DNA of 64,000 bases from Limosilactobacillus sp. WILCCON 0051 (GCF_039955095.1 NZ_CP154878.1:1736001-1800000), one strand, 5' to 3'. Positions 46,194-54,320 are shown, counted from the first letter of the stretch. A program made the numbers and translations. The notes: a model not told the origin generated them from the letters alone.

Positions 46194-46301
46194 TCATTGA
46201 CCACTGACTTTCAGTAAAATCAGGTAGCCAAACCAGATAATGCCAAAAACAAAGATTCCTAAAACGATAATCCGCATTGTCTTTTCAAACCATTCAGGCA
46301 T
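46194..46301 (-). CDS. 35-residue single-pass membrane protein
   Basis: This short frame starts MPEWFEKTMRIIV and has one hydrophobic segment (VLGIFVFGIIWFGYLILL), ending KVSGQ. AAGGTGG stands 7-8 nt before the ATG and a strong terminator lies 12 bp after the stop, so it looks like a complete small gene. The charged N-terminus followed by a Trp- and Gly-bearing helix resembles many bacterial small membrane proteins. I recognise no family. Confidence 0.65.
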   Translation of the reverse strand: MPEWFEKTMRIIVLGIFVFGIIWFGYLILLKVSGQ

Positions 46302-46367
46302 TTGACCACCACCTTATAGTTTGATCATAGCGAATTCACTCGTTATTTTCAACGAAGCCAGGATATT

Positions 46368-47123
46368 TTATAAATCCAGGCACAGTTTTTGATCGTGGAG
46401 GGCTTGAGCAATTTGATCGCGAACCTGAGGCGTGCCATTGAGCTTGGGACCATTGACCTGATCAGTAAACGTATCGATGCGTCGATTGGCATCCCGCAGA
46501 TCATAATAGGTATTTACGATTTGGTCATAGTCTTTTAAGCTGGCTGGATCAATATCTTGATACTCATTTTCAAAAACGATCTTGTCCAATGGCAGTCGAG
46601 GCTTTAGCTGCGGTTTTTGATCCGGTACGCCCAGCTGCAGCCCCAAGGTTGGAAAAGTATGCTTAGGCAGATTCAGCGTCTTGATGATCTTAGCAGGCTC
46701 GTTTTGAATCGACCCTAGAATCACACCGCCCAACCCCATGCTTTCCGCGGCATTCAAAACGTTTTGCACGGCTAGGACGGTATCTTCATAGGCTTGTAGA
46801 AACATCTCGGTCTTTTCAATACGCCGATCGTCAAGATTTCCTTGATGATGCCGGATCAGCTCATTACGATGCAGATCGGTGATAAACATCAGTAATTCGC
46901 CTTCCGCCCCAACATATGGCTGGGTACTGACAGCACGAATCGCGGCCCGTTTTTGCGGATCGGTTACCCGAATGATCGTCATCTGCTGCAAAAACTCGCT
47001 GCTGGAAGTCTGGCGTGCAACTTCCAGCAGGGTTTTCAGCTGCTCATCAGTCAGCGGCTGATCCTTAAACTTGCGAATCGTGCGGTGATTTAATTGATGA
47101 TCGATAGTAAAGTTATGAAGCAT
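46368..47123 (-). CDS. Nitroreductase family NAD(P)H-dependent oxidoreductase
   Basis: This 251-residue flavoprotein has the FMN-binding start LNHRTIRKFKDQPLTDEQLKT, QTSSSEFLQQMTIIRVTDP, and the ESMGLGGVILGSIQNEP segment typical of NfsA/FRP-type reductases. It probably reduces flavins, nitro compounds or quinones; the substrate is unknown. It is a monocistronic minus-strand gene. Confidence 0.9.
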   Translation of the reverse strand: MLHNFTIDHQLNHRTIRKFKDQPLTDEQLKTLLEVARQTSSSEFLQQMTIIRVTDPQKRAAIRAVSTQPYVGAEGELLMFITDLHRNELIRHHQGNLDDRRIEKTEMFLQAYEDTVLAVQNVLNAAESMGLGGVILGSIQNEPAKIIKTLNLPKHTFPTLGLQLGVPDQKPQLKPRLPLDKIVFENEYQDIDPASLKDYDQIVNTYYDLRDANRRIDTFTDQVNGPKLNGTPQVRDQIAQALHDQKLCLDL

Positions 47124-47231
47124 GCTTTCGACTTCCTTTTTGTAAGAAATTTTCTATACTTTAACGCCGAATCGTTCATCATTCAAGTAGCAATTTTTGT
47201 TTGCTCGCTCAAGCTTGCCTTTAATCGAAAG

Positions 47232-48332
47232 TTAAAGCGTCGCAAACTTTTCGCCGCCTCGTTCTTCGTCAACATAGAGTTCACGCGGTAAAATATTAGG
47301 ATATTGATGCCACTGACGAATGGATAGGACACCGCGACCATTTGATAGCTTGCGCGGTTTGCCATCATTGGGATAAAAGACACCGGTAATCTGGTCAAAA
47401 ATCAGCGTTCCAACGGGATTGTCAGGATTTTTAAAAGTGACGCCCCATGTCGTTGCATTGCAGACTTTGGCATTAATCATCAAAACGCCATCTTCAACCT
47501 CCATGCTGATTCGATAGTCAATTGGAACAAAGCCGTCCAGTTCGCGCATAAAAGCCCAGTTACCATGTTCAATCGTTAACTGACCTTCTGGATAGTGTCG
47601 CTGCGTCTTCAGATCATAAACGGAAAGATCCTTTTTCCCCAATCGCATGTCATAAAAGGACGTATGCATCTCATCAAACGTTACGAATCCCCAGTCTTCC
47701 CATCCGCCAAGCTCGGCTGCTGACGAGTCAACGGCGACATAGCGTTCTCGCTGCCCAGTGCCCTTGACGTGTATTTTGCGACCCTTGATCCAGATATCTC
47801 CCTCACTGTCACCTGCCCAGTTATAGCCATAGGTAATAGAATGCTGTGTTAGATAAGAAGGCTGTTTGCGACCATACCATAAAGGATATCCATACGGTCG
47901 ATGATATAGGTCAGCTCGATATTGTCCATCTTGAGTGTTGATCATAAAATGCCAGGTATGATCATCAAAGCATTCAACTTTAAACTCATCCCCACAGGCA
48001 ACCTGGACACTGTGGGCTGTTTGTTCAATCTTCAAGGTTCCCTGCGGATTTTTAATCATTTTAATCAGACCTGGCTGGGGAAAACGCGCCAACTGATAGA
48101 TCGAGCCTGGCAGCTGTTTGATAGTCCCTTTCCCCTTTGTCCATTCAATTGAAACCAGATCTATTTTTTCTTGTGCCAAAGACAGGATTGAGCCGCCCAG
48201 TGAATACAGTTCACCATCATCACCCGTGACATGAAATCTAAAGAGCCAGTCCAAAAAACCGCTGCGAACGTTTTCGACAACGCCATTTCTTGCCTCATCA
48301 GCCAGCGTTACTTGTGGATTTTTAATTCTCAT
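47232..48332 (-). CDS. CrtC/AttH lipocalin-like domain protein
   Basis: This 366-residue soluble protein lacks a signal peptide. Pattern elements such as GFLDWLFRFHVTGDDGELYS, the central YNWAGDSEGDIWIKGRKIHV and SAAELGGWEDWGFVTFDE resemble the two-lipocalin fold of hydroxyneurosporene synthase (CrtC) and AttH. No carotenoid genes accompany it, so hydratase activity is not implied. The start at 48332 follows AAAGGATGG. It appears to form a unit with the membrane protein upstream. Confidence 0.7.
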   Translation of the reverse strand: MRIKNPQVTLADEARNGVVENVRSGFLDWLFRFHVTGDDGELYSLGGSILSLAQEKIDLVSIEWTKGKGTIKQLPGSIYQLARFPQPGLIKMIKNPQGTLKIEQTAHSVQVACGDEFKVECFDDHTWHFMINTQDGQYRADLYHRPYGYPLWYGRKQPSYLTQHSITYGYNWAGDSEGDIWIKGRKIHVKGTGQRERYVAVDSSAAELGGWEDWGFVTFDEMHTSFYDMRLGKKDLSVYDLKTQRHYPEGQLTIEHGNWAFMRELDGFVPIDYRISMEVEDGVLMINAKVCNATTWGVTFKNPDNPVGTLIFDQITGVFYPNDGKPRKLSNGRGVLSIRQWHQYPNILPRELYVDEERGGEKFATL

Positions 48333-48382
48333 CGTCAACCATCCTTTCGCTGTCAGGTCCTTGATTACACGTTTACCAAAAT

Positions 48383-48772
48383 TTACTGCTTCTTGCTGAC
48401 GTAAAGGTAGACTGGATAATCCAGCACGCAGATCAGCAGCCCGATACAACCGCAAACCAGACCAATGATCATCTCCTCTGTACTGACGCTTCCCCGCATG
48501 GTCTTGCTCATACCATATCCCATCAGCAGTGCCCCGGCAACGCCAATCAGCCAGATCAGCGTAATGCTCCAGTCAATCTTGACCTGCTTGCGCGGATGCG
48601 TGCGCCGATAGATTGGAATCATCAGCAGCAGAATCAAAAAGCCAACTACTGATACGATGATCCCAGTGCGAAACAGCTGCCATTCCGGAATCAGACACAT
48701 GCACATGCCAATCGCAAAAACCAGACCGCCAACCGTACCAATCATAATTTCCCAAAGTGTATCTTTTTTCAT
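48383..48772 (-). CDS. Four-helix membrane protein of unknown function
   Basis: This 129-residue protein has four predicted transmembrane helices in two pairs, split by a basic loop (YRRTHPRKQVKID) and ending VYLYVSKKQ. It has no recognised family. It lies 50 bp upstream of the lipocalin-like gene on the same strand and is divergent from a TetR regulator, which probably controls both. Confidence 0.7.
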   Translation of the reverse strand: MKKDTLWEIMIGTVGGLVFAIGMCMCLIPEWQLFRTGIIVSVVGFLILLLMIPIYRRTHPRKQVKIDWSITLIWLIGVAGALLMGYGMSKTMRGSVSTEEMIIGLVCGCIGLLICVLDYPVYLYVSKKQ

Positions 48773-48887
48773 ATTATCCTTCTCCTTTAAATTCTTAACT
48801 GATATCTGTGATTTTTAATATAATATGGATAAATGAAAAAAACAGTCATCAATCAAAGGCGATTTGTTGACTTAATGGAGCGAAGAT

Positions 48888-49409
48888 ATGAAACCAGCTA
48901 AAAAACCATCACAGCTTAAAATTGAAGACGTCTTTTTAAAACTGGCCCAAGACCAGCCCGTGGAGCGAATCACGGTTACTCAGATCTGTAAGCTGGCTAA
49001 GGTCAACCGCACGACTTTTTACGCCAATTATCTGGATATTTACGACCTTAAAGATAAAGTTCGTGAACGCATGATAGCTGAATACTCTAGTTTGTTTGAT
49101 GACCAGCGCGGGGCTTCACAAGAAAACTATCTGCGGCTGTTTCAAAGCATCCAAGCCAATCAGACTTTTTATAAGACCTACTTTAAGCTTGGCTTTGATA
49201 TTGACTACCAGATCGTTCATTATGATCAAGAACTGGCGGCTAAGCTCTATAATAATCAGTTCATCGATTATCACAGTGAGTTCTTTCGGGCTGGCATTAC
49301 TGCCGTGATCAAAAAATGGCTGAATAACGATTGTCGCGAAAGCCCTGCAACGATGCTGAAAATCATCCAAGCCGAATATAAAAATCCGGCTGTTTTAAAT
49401 CAAGACTAG
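48888..49409 (+). CDS. TetR/AcrR family transcriptional regulator
   Basis: This 173-residue protein has the TetR helix-turn-helix VERITVTQICKLAKVNRTTFYANY at residues 23-46 and a helical ligand domain of the TetR_C type (NYLRLFQSIQANQTFYKTYF). It is divergently transcribed from the 48383-48772 gene with a gap of about 115 bp, the usual layout for local repression. Confidence 0.88.
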   Translation: MKPAKKPSQLKIEDVFLKLAQDQPVERITVTQICKLAKVNRTTFYANYLDIYDLKDKVRERMIAEYSSLFDDQRGASQENYLRLFQSIQANQTFYKTYFKLGFDIDYQIVHYDQELAAKLYNNQFIDYHSEFFRAGITAVIKKWLNNDCRESPATMLKIIQAEYKNPAVLNQD

Positions 49410-49556
49410 TCTCTAGCATCAACCAGCCTTTAGTTCTTCCATTTTGAAAAGAATCATTGACTTTCCCGCCGCCATAAAGATAACCAGCAAATCAGTATTT
49501 TGATCTAGCTGGTCATTTACGTTCCAGCCCAAGCGATGTGCTGATCAGTTCATAAT

Positions 49557-49597
49557 AAAAGGCATGCTCCGATCTAAAATCGGTCGCATGCCTTTTT
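49557..49597. terminator. Bidirectional terminator
   Basis: AAAAGGCATGC and GCATGCCTTTTT form the outer stem and CCGAT/ATCGG the inner one. It lies between the TetR gene and the convergent gene at 49637. Confidence 0.85.
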
Positions 49598-49636
49598 AAT
49601 TGAGTTTGTTTTTAAGTTGACTAGACACTGGTATTG

Positions 49637-50248
49637 CTAAAACATTCGCCGCTGCATGCGTTCTTCTAAACGCTGAATCTGTCCTTCCAGATAATTTGCC
49701 TGACGATGCATCGCTGCCATCGTTGCATCCGGATCATTAAACACCTCAAAAGCGCGATTTCGATAGCGGCGGTGCTTTTCAAACTGCATTACGCCGATTT
49801 CCTCCGCGCTGGCCACCAGACCGTCGTAGCGCTTCAGCATGGTCTGCAGCTGCTTTTTAGCGCTGGTTTTGGCATCTGGCTTGGCATTATCAGTCGCTGA
49901 CCGCTGTTTTTTTGACTTGGCGCGCATTTTTGACCGATTTTTTTCATGCGGTCTTGTATTCACTGACTGCTGTTTTTTAGATTTAGTACGCTGACGCTGC
50001 TTAGCTGAACCAGACGCCGGATTTAAAAGCGGCTGGTGATTGATCACAGCCGTCAGATTTTGAATGTCTTCAGTCAAAAGCGGCAGCTGCGCCTGTTGAC
50101 AAGCCTTGATGCGCTGATAGTGAGGAATTGATTTGCCAGCCTTGAGCGCCCGTTGGTACAGTTCTGTCGGGAAATCGATCCCGCGCTGATGCTTTGCTAA
50201 AATAATGGCCTGCTCGCTTGCCGAATAAAATGTCTGCCAGTTGTTCAT
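49637..50248 (-). CDS. Basic, Lys/Gln-rich protein of unknown function
   Basis: This 203-residue protein has an N-terminal globular part (NNWQTFYSASEQAIILAKHQ), a strongly basic low-complexity middle (residues about 85-135, rich in K, R, Q and S) and a C-terminal helical region (YLEGQIQRLEERMQRRMF) that looks like a coiled coil. No known domain is recognised. The basic linker suggests nucleic-acid binding. AAGGAAG precedes the start. Confidence 0.7.
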   Translation of the reverse strand: MNNWQTFYSASEQAIILAKHQRGIDFPTELYQRALKAGKSIPHYQRIKACQQAQLPLLTEDIQNLTAVINHQPLLNPASGSAKQRQRTKSKKQQSVNTRPHEKNRSKMRAKSKKQRSATDNAKPDAKTSAKKQLQTMLKRYDGLVASAEEIGVMQFEKHRRYRNRAFEVFNDPDATMAAMHRQANYLEGQIQRLEERMQRRMF

Positions 50249-50337
50249 GAAATTCTTCCTTAACTAGATTTGATTCTTTTAGCTTAACATAAAAATGCAC
50301 CGTCACTTTCGACGATGCATTTTTCATTGCAGACTTC

Positions 50338-50668
50338 AGTCAACCACCATCGGCTAAAGTCGATGGCTTGTGGGCAAACACCCCAGTATTGAGTATCCGA
50401 ACCACAATTTGCATAGATACGGATGATTTACTCAAACAGCCGCAGTTGCTTGAGCAGTGATCGTCTAATTACCAATGCCTTTTACGTCCCCAGGTTGCCA
50501 TAGGGACGATATATCTCAATAGTTGTTAGATAGTTAGCCTTATAATGCTGTAATCGTTCACTTTGGTTCTTAGTGATACAGTTACTAAGTCAACTACTAT
50601 CTACAAGTATTCTATCATAGTAGGCCTATCCATCCCATTACTAAAGTCACGGGATTTCCGGCTAGTCA
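50338..50668 (-). mobile_element. Coding-free IS200/IS605-type relic with omega-RNA-like end
   Basis: A hairpin at the left (ACCATCGGCTAAAGTCGATGG, 50345-50365) and one at the right (CCCATTACTAAAGTCACGGG, about 50636-50655) have the layout of IS200/IS605 subterminal hairpins. No tnpA or tnpB remains in the roughly 330 bp. Read on the minus strand, the DNA before the left hairpin is rich in inverted repeats, like a TnpB guide-RNA scaffold ending at the element boundary. Confidence 0.6.
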
Positions 50669-50679
50669 TAATTAAAGCA

Positions 50680-51996
50680 TTATTTCGTGTAATCGACATT
50701 CTTGGTTTCTGGCGTCAATACCCAGGCAACTACCGAAACTACTGCCAAACCGAACATGTACATCCCAGCGTAGTGCAGGCCAAACGCAGCAATCAGCCAA
50801 GTCGTGATTGTTGGAGCTACGGCTGCCCCAACCACAGCAGCCAGATTGTAGGTGATGCCGGCGCCGGAATAGCGAACCTTAGTTGGGAAAAGCTCTGGCA
50901 AAACCGCGCCAACCGGGCCATACAGCGTGCCCATTACTACAAAGCCCAGGCCTAAGAACAGCAGCATGCCGACCATGTTGTGCTGACCTTCCAAGAAGTA
51001 TGGGAAGACCAATGAGAAGACGACCAATGCGACCGAAGCCGTCATCAAAACCTTCTTGCGTCCGACCTTGTCCGCCAGAACCGAAGTCGCCATGATCAAA
51101 ACGGCAAATTCAACGATGGCTGCCATCAACAGCAGCAAGAACTCAGAATGACTAAAGCCCAGTGCCGTCGTGGCAAATGAAAGTGACCAAGTCGTCAGCG
51201 TAAAGAACATTGCGTAGGTAGCACCCATCAAGAACGTACCTTTTAAGATCTCGCGCCAGTTTTCCTTAAAGACTACTTTTAAAGGCGAGCGCGTCGTGTT
51301 GTCGCGTTCCTGGGCCAGCTTAAACAGCGGCGTTTCCTGCAGACGGCGCCGAACGTAGAGACCGATTACGACCAGAACTGATGAGGCCCAGAAAGGCACC
51401 CGCCAGCCAAAGCTCATCATCTGGGCTGGCGTCAGAACCTTTTCCAAGACATAGAACAAACCATTGCAGATGAAAAAGCCGATTGGTGCTCCGACTTCAG
51501 GGAAAGCTCCATAAAGTGCCCGTTTGTCAGCCGGCGCGTTTTCCGTAGCAACCAAAACGGCACCGGACCATTCACCGCCCAGGCCGATCCCTTGAACAAA
51601 GCGGCAAAGGCACAGCAGCAAGGCACCGCCGACCCCGATGCTTTGATAGCCAGGAATAAAGCCGATCGCCACCGTGGCAACCCCCATTACCAAAAGCGAT
51701 ACGACCAGCGTCTTTTTCCGGCCTAAGCGATCACCGAAATGACCAAAGACAAATGAACCAACCGGACGCGCGACAAAGGCAACCCCAAACGTCAAGAGAC
51801 TCAGCAGCGTGGCCAATAATGGCGTCATCTGTGGAAAGAATACCTTAGGGAAATAGGCTGCCGAAGCCGTCCCGTATGCATAAAAATCAAAAAATTCAAT
51901 GGCTGTCCCCATCATAGATGCCAAAATTACCGTTTTAACCGGGTCGCGTTCCAGTTTCTCATTATTCACCGTCATTCGTTCTGTTGCGTTTTCCAT
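50680..51996 (-). CDS. MFS transporter, metabolite:H+ symporter (MHS) type
   Basis: This 438-residue protein with 12 transmembrane helices begins MENATERMTV and carries MMGTAIEFFDFYAYGTASA and VFGHFGDRLGRKKTLV, typical of the MHS family (ProP, ShiA, KgtP relatives). The ATG at 51996 follows AGGAGG; the ATG two codons earlier overlaps that site. Substrates of the family are organic acids, betaines or amino acids. The leader upstream encodes an isoleucine-rich peptide, which hints at a link to branched-chain amino acids. Confidence 0.88.
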   Translation of the reverse strand: MENATERMTVNNEKLERDPVKTVILASMMGTAIEFFDFYAYGTASAAYFPKVFFPQMTPLLATLLSLLTFGVAFVARPVGSFVFGHFGDRLGRKKTLVVSLLVMGVATVAIGFIPGYQSIGVGGALLLCLCRFVQGIGLGGEWSGAVLVATENAPADKRALYGAFPEVGAPIGFFICNGLFYVLEKVLTPAQMMSFGWRVPFWASSVLVVIGLYVRRRLQETPLFKLAQERDNTTRSPLKVVFKENWREILKGTFLMGATYAMFFTLTTWSLSFATTALGFSHSEFLLLLMAAIVEFAVLIMATSVLADKVGRKKVLMTASVALVVFSLVFPYFLEGQHNMVGMLLFLGLGFVVMGTLYGPVGAVLPELFPTKVRYSGAGITYNLAAVVGAAVAPTITTWLIAAFGLHYAGMYMFGLAVVSVVAWVLTPETKNVDYTK

Positions 51997-52076
51997 AGCC
52001 ATCCTCCTGTGTTTTTAATTTGTAAGATCGTATTTCTGCAGCTTGGCTTCTTAATGTCGCTAATGTCGCTTTCCAT
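51972..52076 (-). CDS. Small open frame overlapping the MFS start
   Basis: A 34-codon frame starts at an ATG at 52076 (MESDISDIKKPSC) behind AGGGGTGA and ends inside the MFS gene at 51972. It may be a second leader peptide that couples ribosome flow to the MFS start by overlap, since its SD is good. Coding function is unproven. Confidence 0.4.
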   Translation of the reverse strand: MESDISDIKKPSCRNTILQIKNTGGWLWKTQQNE

Positions 52077-52093
52077 AAAAATCACCCCTAAAT

Positions 52094-52130
52094 AAAAAGC
52101 AGCCGACTGTTTCATGAACAGTCAGCTGCT
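52094..52130 (-). terminator. Attenuator terminator before the MFS gene
   Basis: AGCAGCTGACTGTT pairs with AACAGTCGGCTGCT (14 bp, one G-U) around a 5-nt loop. TTTTTATTT follows on the minus strand. It lies between the isoleucine-rich leader peptide and the MFS gene. Confidence 0.88.
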
Positions 52131-52153
52131 GGCAGACAACCATTTGCTGAACC

Positions 52154-52205
52154 GTTCGCATCATCGAGGGCGGTGATGCGAACACGTCAAAAGATCCGCA
52201 TCACC
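52154..52205 (-). promoter_or_regulatory. Alternative hairpins in the MFS leader
   Basis: GGTGATGCG (52197-52205) pairs perfectly with CGCATCACC (52172-52180). The overlapping segment GTTCGCATCA (52174-52183) pairs perfectly with TGATGCGAAC (52154-52163). The two helices exclude each other. A third segment, AACGGTTCAGC (52146-52156), can pair with the 5' arm of the terminator with one bulge. Confidence 0.75.
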
Positions 52206-52267
52206 TAGCTAATAATGCGAATAATAATAATATTGGACAATTGACTGGTCTTTTCAGCAAACATCAT
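52205..52267 (-). CDS. Isoleucine-rich leader peptide
   Basis: This 20-codon frame starts at an ATG at 52267, 6 nt after AGGAGG. Residues 13-19 are four Ile, one Arg and two Ile, all Ile codons being ATT, followed by Ser and TAG. The stop codon touches the first attenuator hairpin. This is the layout of a classical amino-acid attenuation leader. Confidence 0.8.
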   Translation of the reverse strand: MMFAEKTSQLSNIIIIRIIS

Positions 52268-52295
52268 TTTCTGCCTCCTCTGTTTTGATGTTCTA

Positions 52296-52324
52296 AATTT
52301 ACCACGTGTTTTATTAGATGTCAA
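52296..52324 (-). promoter_or_regulatory. Promoter of leader peptide-MFS unit
   Basis: A perfect -35 TTGACA (52319-52324) and TAAATT (52296-52301) are spaced by 17 bp. Transcription would start near 52289, giving a leader of about 290 nt. Confidence 0.8.
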
Positions 52325-52375
52325 TTATAAAATTAAAAAATAATGTGAGGATTTTAATTTTAATTTCGATAAAAC

Positions 52376-52404
52376 AAAAAGCCGACTGATTTCTCATGCC
52401 GGCC
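52376..52404 (-). terminator. Terminator after the DHA1-type MFS gene
   Basis: GGCCGGC and the GTCGGCT arm form a GC stem around a long loop and are followed by TTTTTG on the minus strand. Confidence 0.6.
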
Positions 52405-52417
52405 TTCATATTCAACT

Positions 52418-53590
52418 TCAATATGGATACGCATTGCGATAGCGCCGACTCAAACCAGTAATCACCAGTACCGTCAGCAAGCCATAGACAGCAGCCACGT
52501 AGCCAACGCTTCCTAAAGACAGATAATGCACCGTTTCGGCAGCCGTAAACGATCCCAGCGAGATGCCGATATTGGCAAAGATCGAATTTAGAGAAGATGC
52601 CAGATCAAGCGACTGTGGATAGTCTTTTTCGGCAATGTCTAAAAACATCAGCTGCGTTGACGATCCATAACAGGCCACCATCACGCAAAGCATGGCAATC
52701 AGAGCCACGCCCAGCCAGCGATACTGAAAACTTGGTGCCAGCCCTGCCAGACAAAGCGTCATTAAAACATAGATCTTAGGCAGTGACTGGATTCCGCGAT
52801 GATCAGCCAAGTAGCCGCCAAACTTGTTGCCAAACATAAAGAAGATGCCCATACCAAACAAAAGCCAGTTGAGCCAGGTATTATCAAAGCCCATCATATT
52901 GGTAAGCAGCGGTCGTACGTAGGTGTAAAAAGTATAGTCAGCAGCACATACCAAGACGATAAACGCGACTCCCATCAAAACCCGCGAATCGCGAAACAGA
53001 CTGAACTGTGAGCGCAGACTGCCTCGAACCTGTGGCGTATCGCGGGGGGCCAGCCAAGCCAGCATAACAAAGGTCAGAATCGTCAGCCAGGTAATCATCC
53101 AAAAACTGTCATGCCACGAAAAAGTCGTACTGATCGTTGTTCCAATCGGCACCCCGATGATCGAAGCAATGCTAAAACCAGCAAATACCCACGAGACCAG
53201 GCTGGCCCGTTTGTCGCGCGGTGCAATATAGTTGGCCATGACCAGTACTAACGAGATAATAGCCCCTGCCACTGTCGCCGTAAGCACTCTCGAACCCATC
53301 AATGACCAGAATCCCGTTGCCAGCGCCGTCCAGGTATTGCCGATAAAAAAGATCAGCATTAAGACCAAGAGCACATGGTAACGATTAAAGCGGCTCGCTA
53401 AAGTCGTAACGATTGGTGTCGAGATGGCATAAATCAGTGCAAACAAAGTAACGGTATAGCCAAGTGATGAAAGCGAGGCATGAAATTCTTTTGCAATATC
53501 GGGCAAGACCCCGACAATCATATATTCATTACAGCCCAGCATAAATGCAACAAAGACAAACAGCAGCGATTGCAAGCGATATTTAGTCAT
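52418..53590 (-). CDS. MFS transporter, DHA1 / AraJ-like efflux type
   Basis: This 390-residue protein with 12 transmembrane helices begins MTKYRLQSLLFVFVAFMLGC and continues NEYMIVGVLPDIAKEF, the pattern of AraJ/YdhP-like DHA1 exporters. The start at 53590 follows AAGGGAG. The likely role is drug or sugar efflux; the substrate is unknown. Confidence 0.88.
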   Translation of the reverse strand: MTKYRLQSLLFVFVAFMLGCNEYMIVGVLPDIAKEFHASLSSLGYTVTLFALIYAISTPIVTTLASRFNRYHVLLVLMLIFFIGNTWTALATGFWSLMGSRVLTATVAGAIISLVLVMANYIAPRDKRASLVSWVFAGFSIASIIGVPIGTTISTTFSWHDSFWMITWLTILTFVMLAWLAPRDTPQVRGSLRSQFSLFRDSRVLMGVAFIVLVCAADYTFYTYVRPLLTNMMGFDNTWLNWLLFGMGIFFMFGNKFGGYLADHRGIQSLPKIYVLMTLCLAGLAPSFQYRWLGVALIAMLCVMVACYGSSTQLMFLDIAEKDYPQSLDLASSLNSIFANIGISLGSFTAAETVHYLSLGSVGYVAAVYGLLTVLVITGLSRRYRNAYPY

Positions 53591-53846
53591 TGGACTCCCT
53601 TCACCGACTTCGGTATTCTCGAAAAAACACAGCAATGGCTAGTTTACTTGTTTTCATAATGATTTTCAAGAACTGTTTTCAAAAAAGCCAACTATATTTT
53701 GCATCAGGAGGACTTTAACAAAATCAAGGCTTTGAATGCAGCCGCTATTCTTCGTTGATTGCTAAGGTTCGCATGATGCTGGGTCTATCGCGTTGCTGGC
53801 GGATCTTGTGAAAAAAATTAAGTTGAGTTCGCTGGAAGATGCAAGT

Positions 53847-54103
53847 TTACCTACTATTTTTTGAATTTTAATAAGCAGTAGGTAACTGTATATTCAATTG
53901 ACCGAATTTTACCTACTTCCGCCAGCTTTTTTCTGAATCGTAGGTAAAAATGTATATTTATGGGTTGATTGGGTTAGACCGACCTTGTGAATTACCTACT
54001 ATTATTGGATTTTCGGCCAATTATAGGTAATGTTAGGGATCCCTAACTAGATATACACAAACTTTTACCTACTATGCAGCGCTTTTTTGCTAAAAGTAGG
54101 TAA
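53847..54103 (+). repeat. TACCTAC array, copy C (257 bp)
   Basis: This copy has four units of TTACCTACT-N21-AGTAGGTAA with linkers of 23, 44 and 34 bp, identical in layout to copies A and B. Two right boxes carry one or two mismatches (CGTAGGTAA; TATAGGTAA). The 34-bp linker opens with the palindrome GTTAGGGATCCCTAAC. It lies in the roughly 1-kb gap between the DHA1 MFS gene and the CPBP gene. 53636-53846 shows nothing else. Confidence 0.97.
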
Positions 54104-54289
54104 TGAGTTTTTTTCAAATATTTTATACAGATTTTTATGAATAATGATCACTGTTGAGTGTTTTGCCGCAGCGATGGTTCCGCAATCTCCACTAAAGATC
54201 AGCCGACCATTTTTCACCGGCATTGCGGTTGGCTCATTTGCGCATCAGTCCCAGCAACTTGCTAAAATAACTGATATTTAACTCCAACC

Positions 54290-54320
54290 AAAAAGGCCCG
54301 CCTCTTAATTGAGACGAGCC
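54290..54320 (-). terminator. Terminator of the structured RNA
   Basis: GGCTCGTCTC and GAGGCGGGCC pair with G-U wobbles around a 6-nt loop and are followed by TTTTT on the minus strand. Confidence 0.85.

Noticed and set aside
50338-50668. Riboswitch or attenuator before the gene at 49637
   Set aside because: The terminal hairpins and boundaries fit IS200/IS605 better, and no terminator with a T tract is present before the gene.
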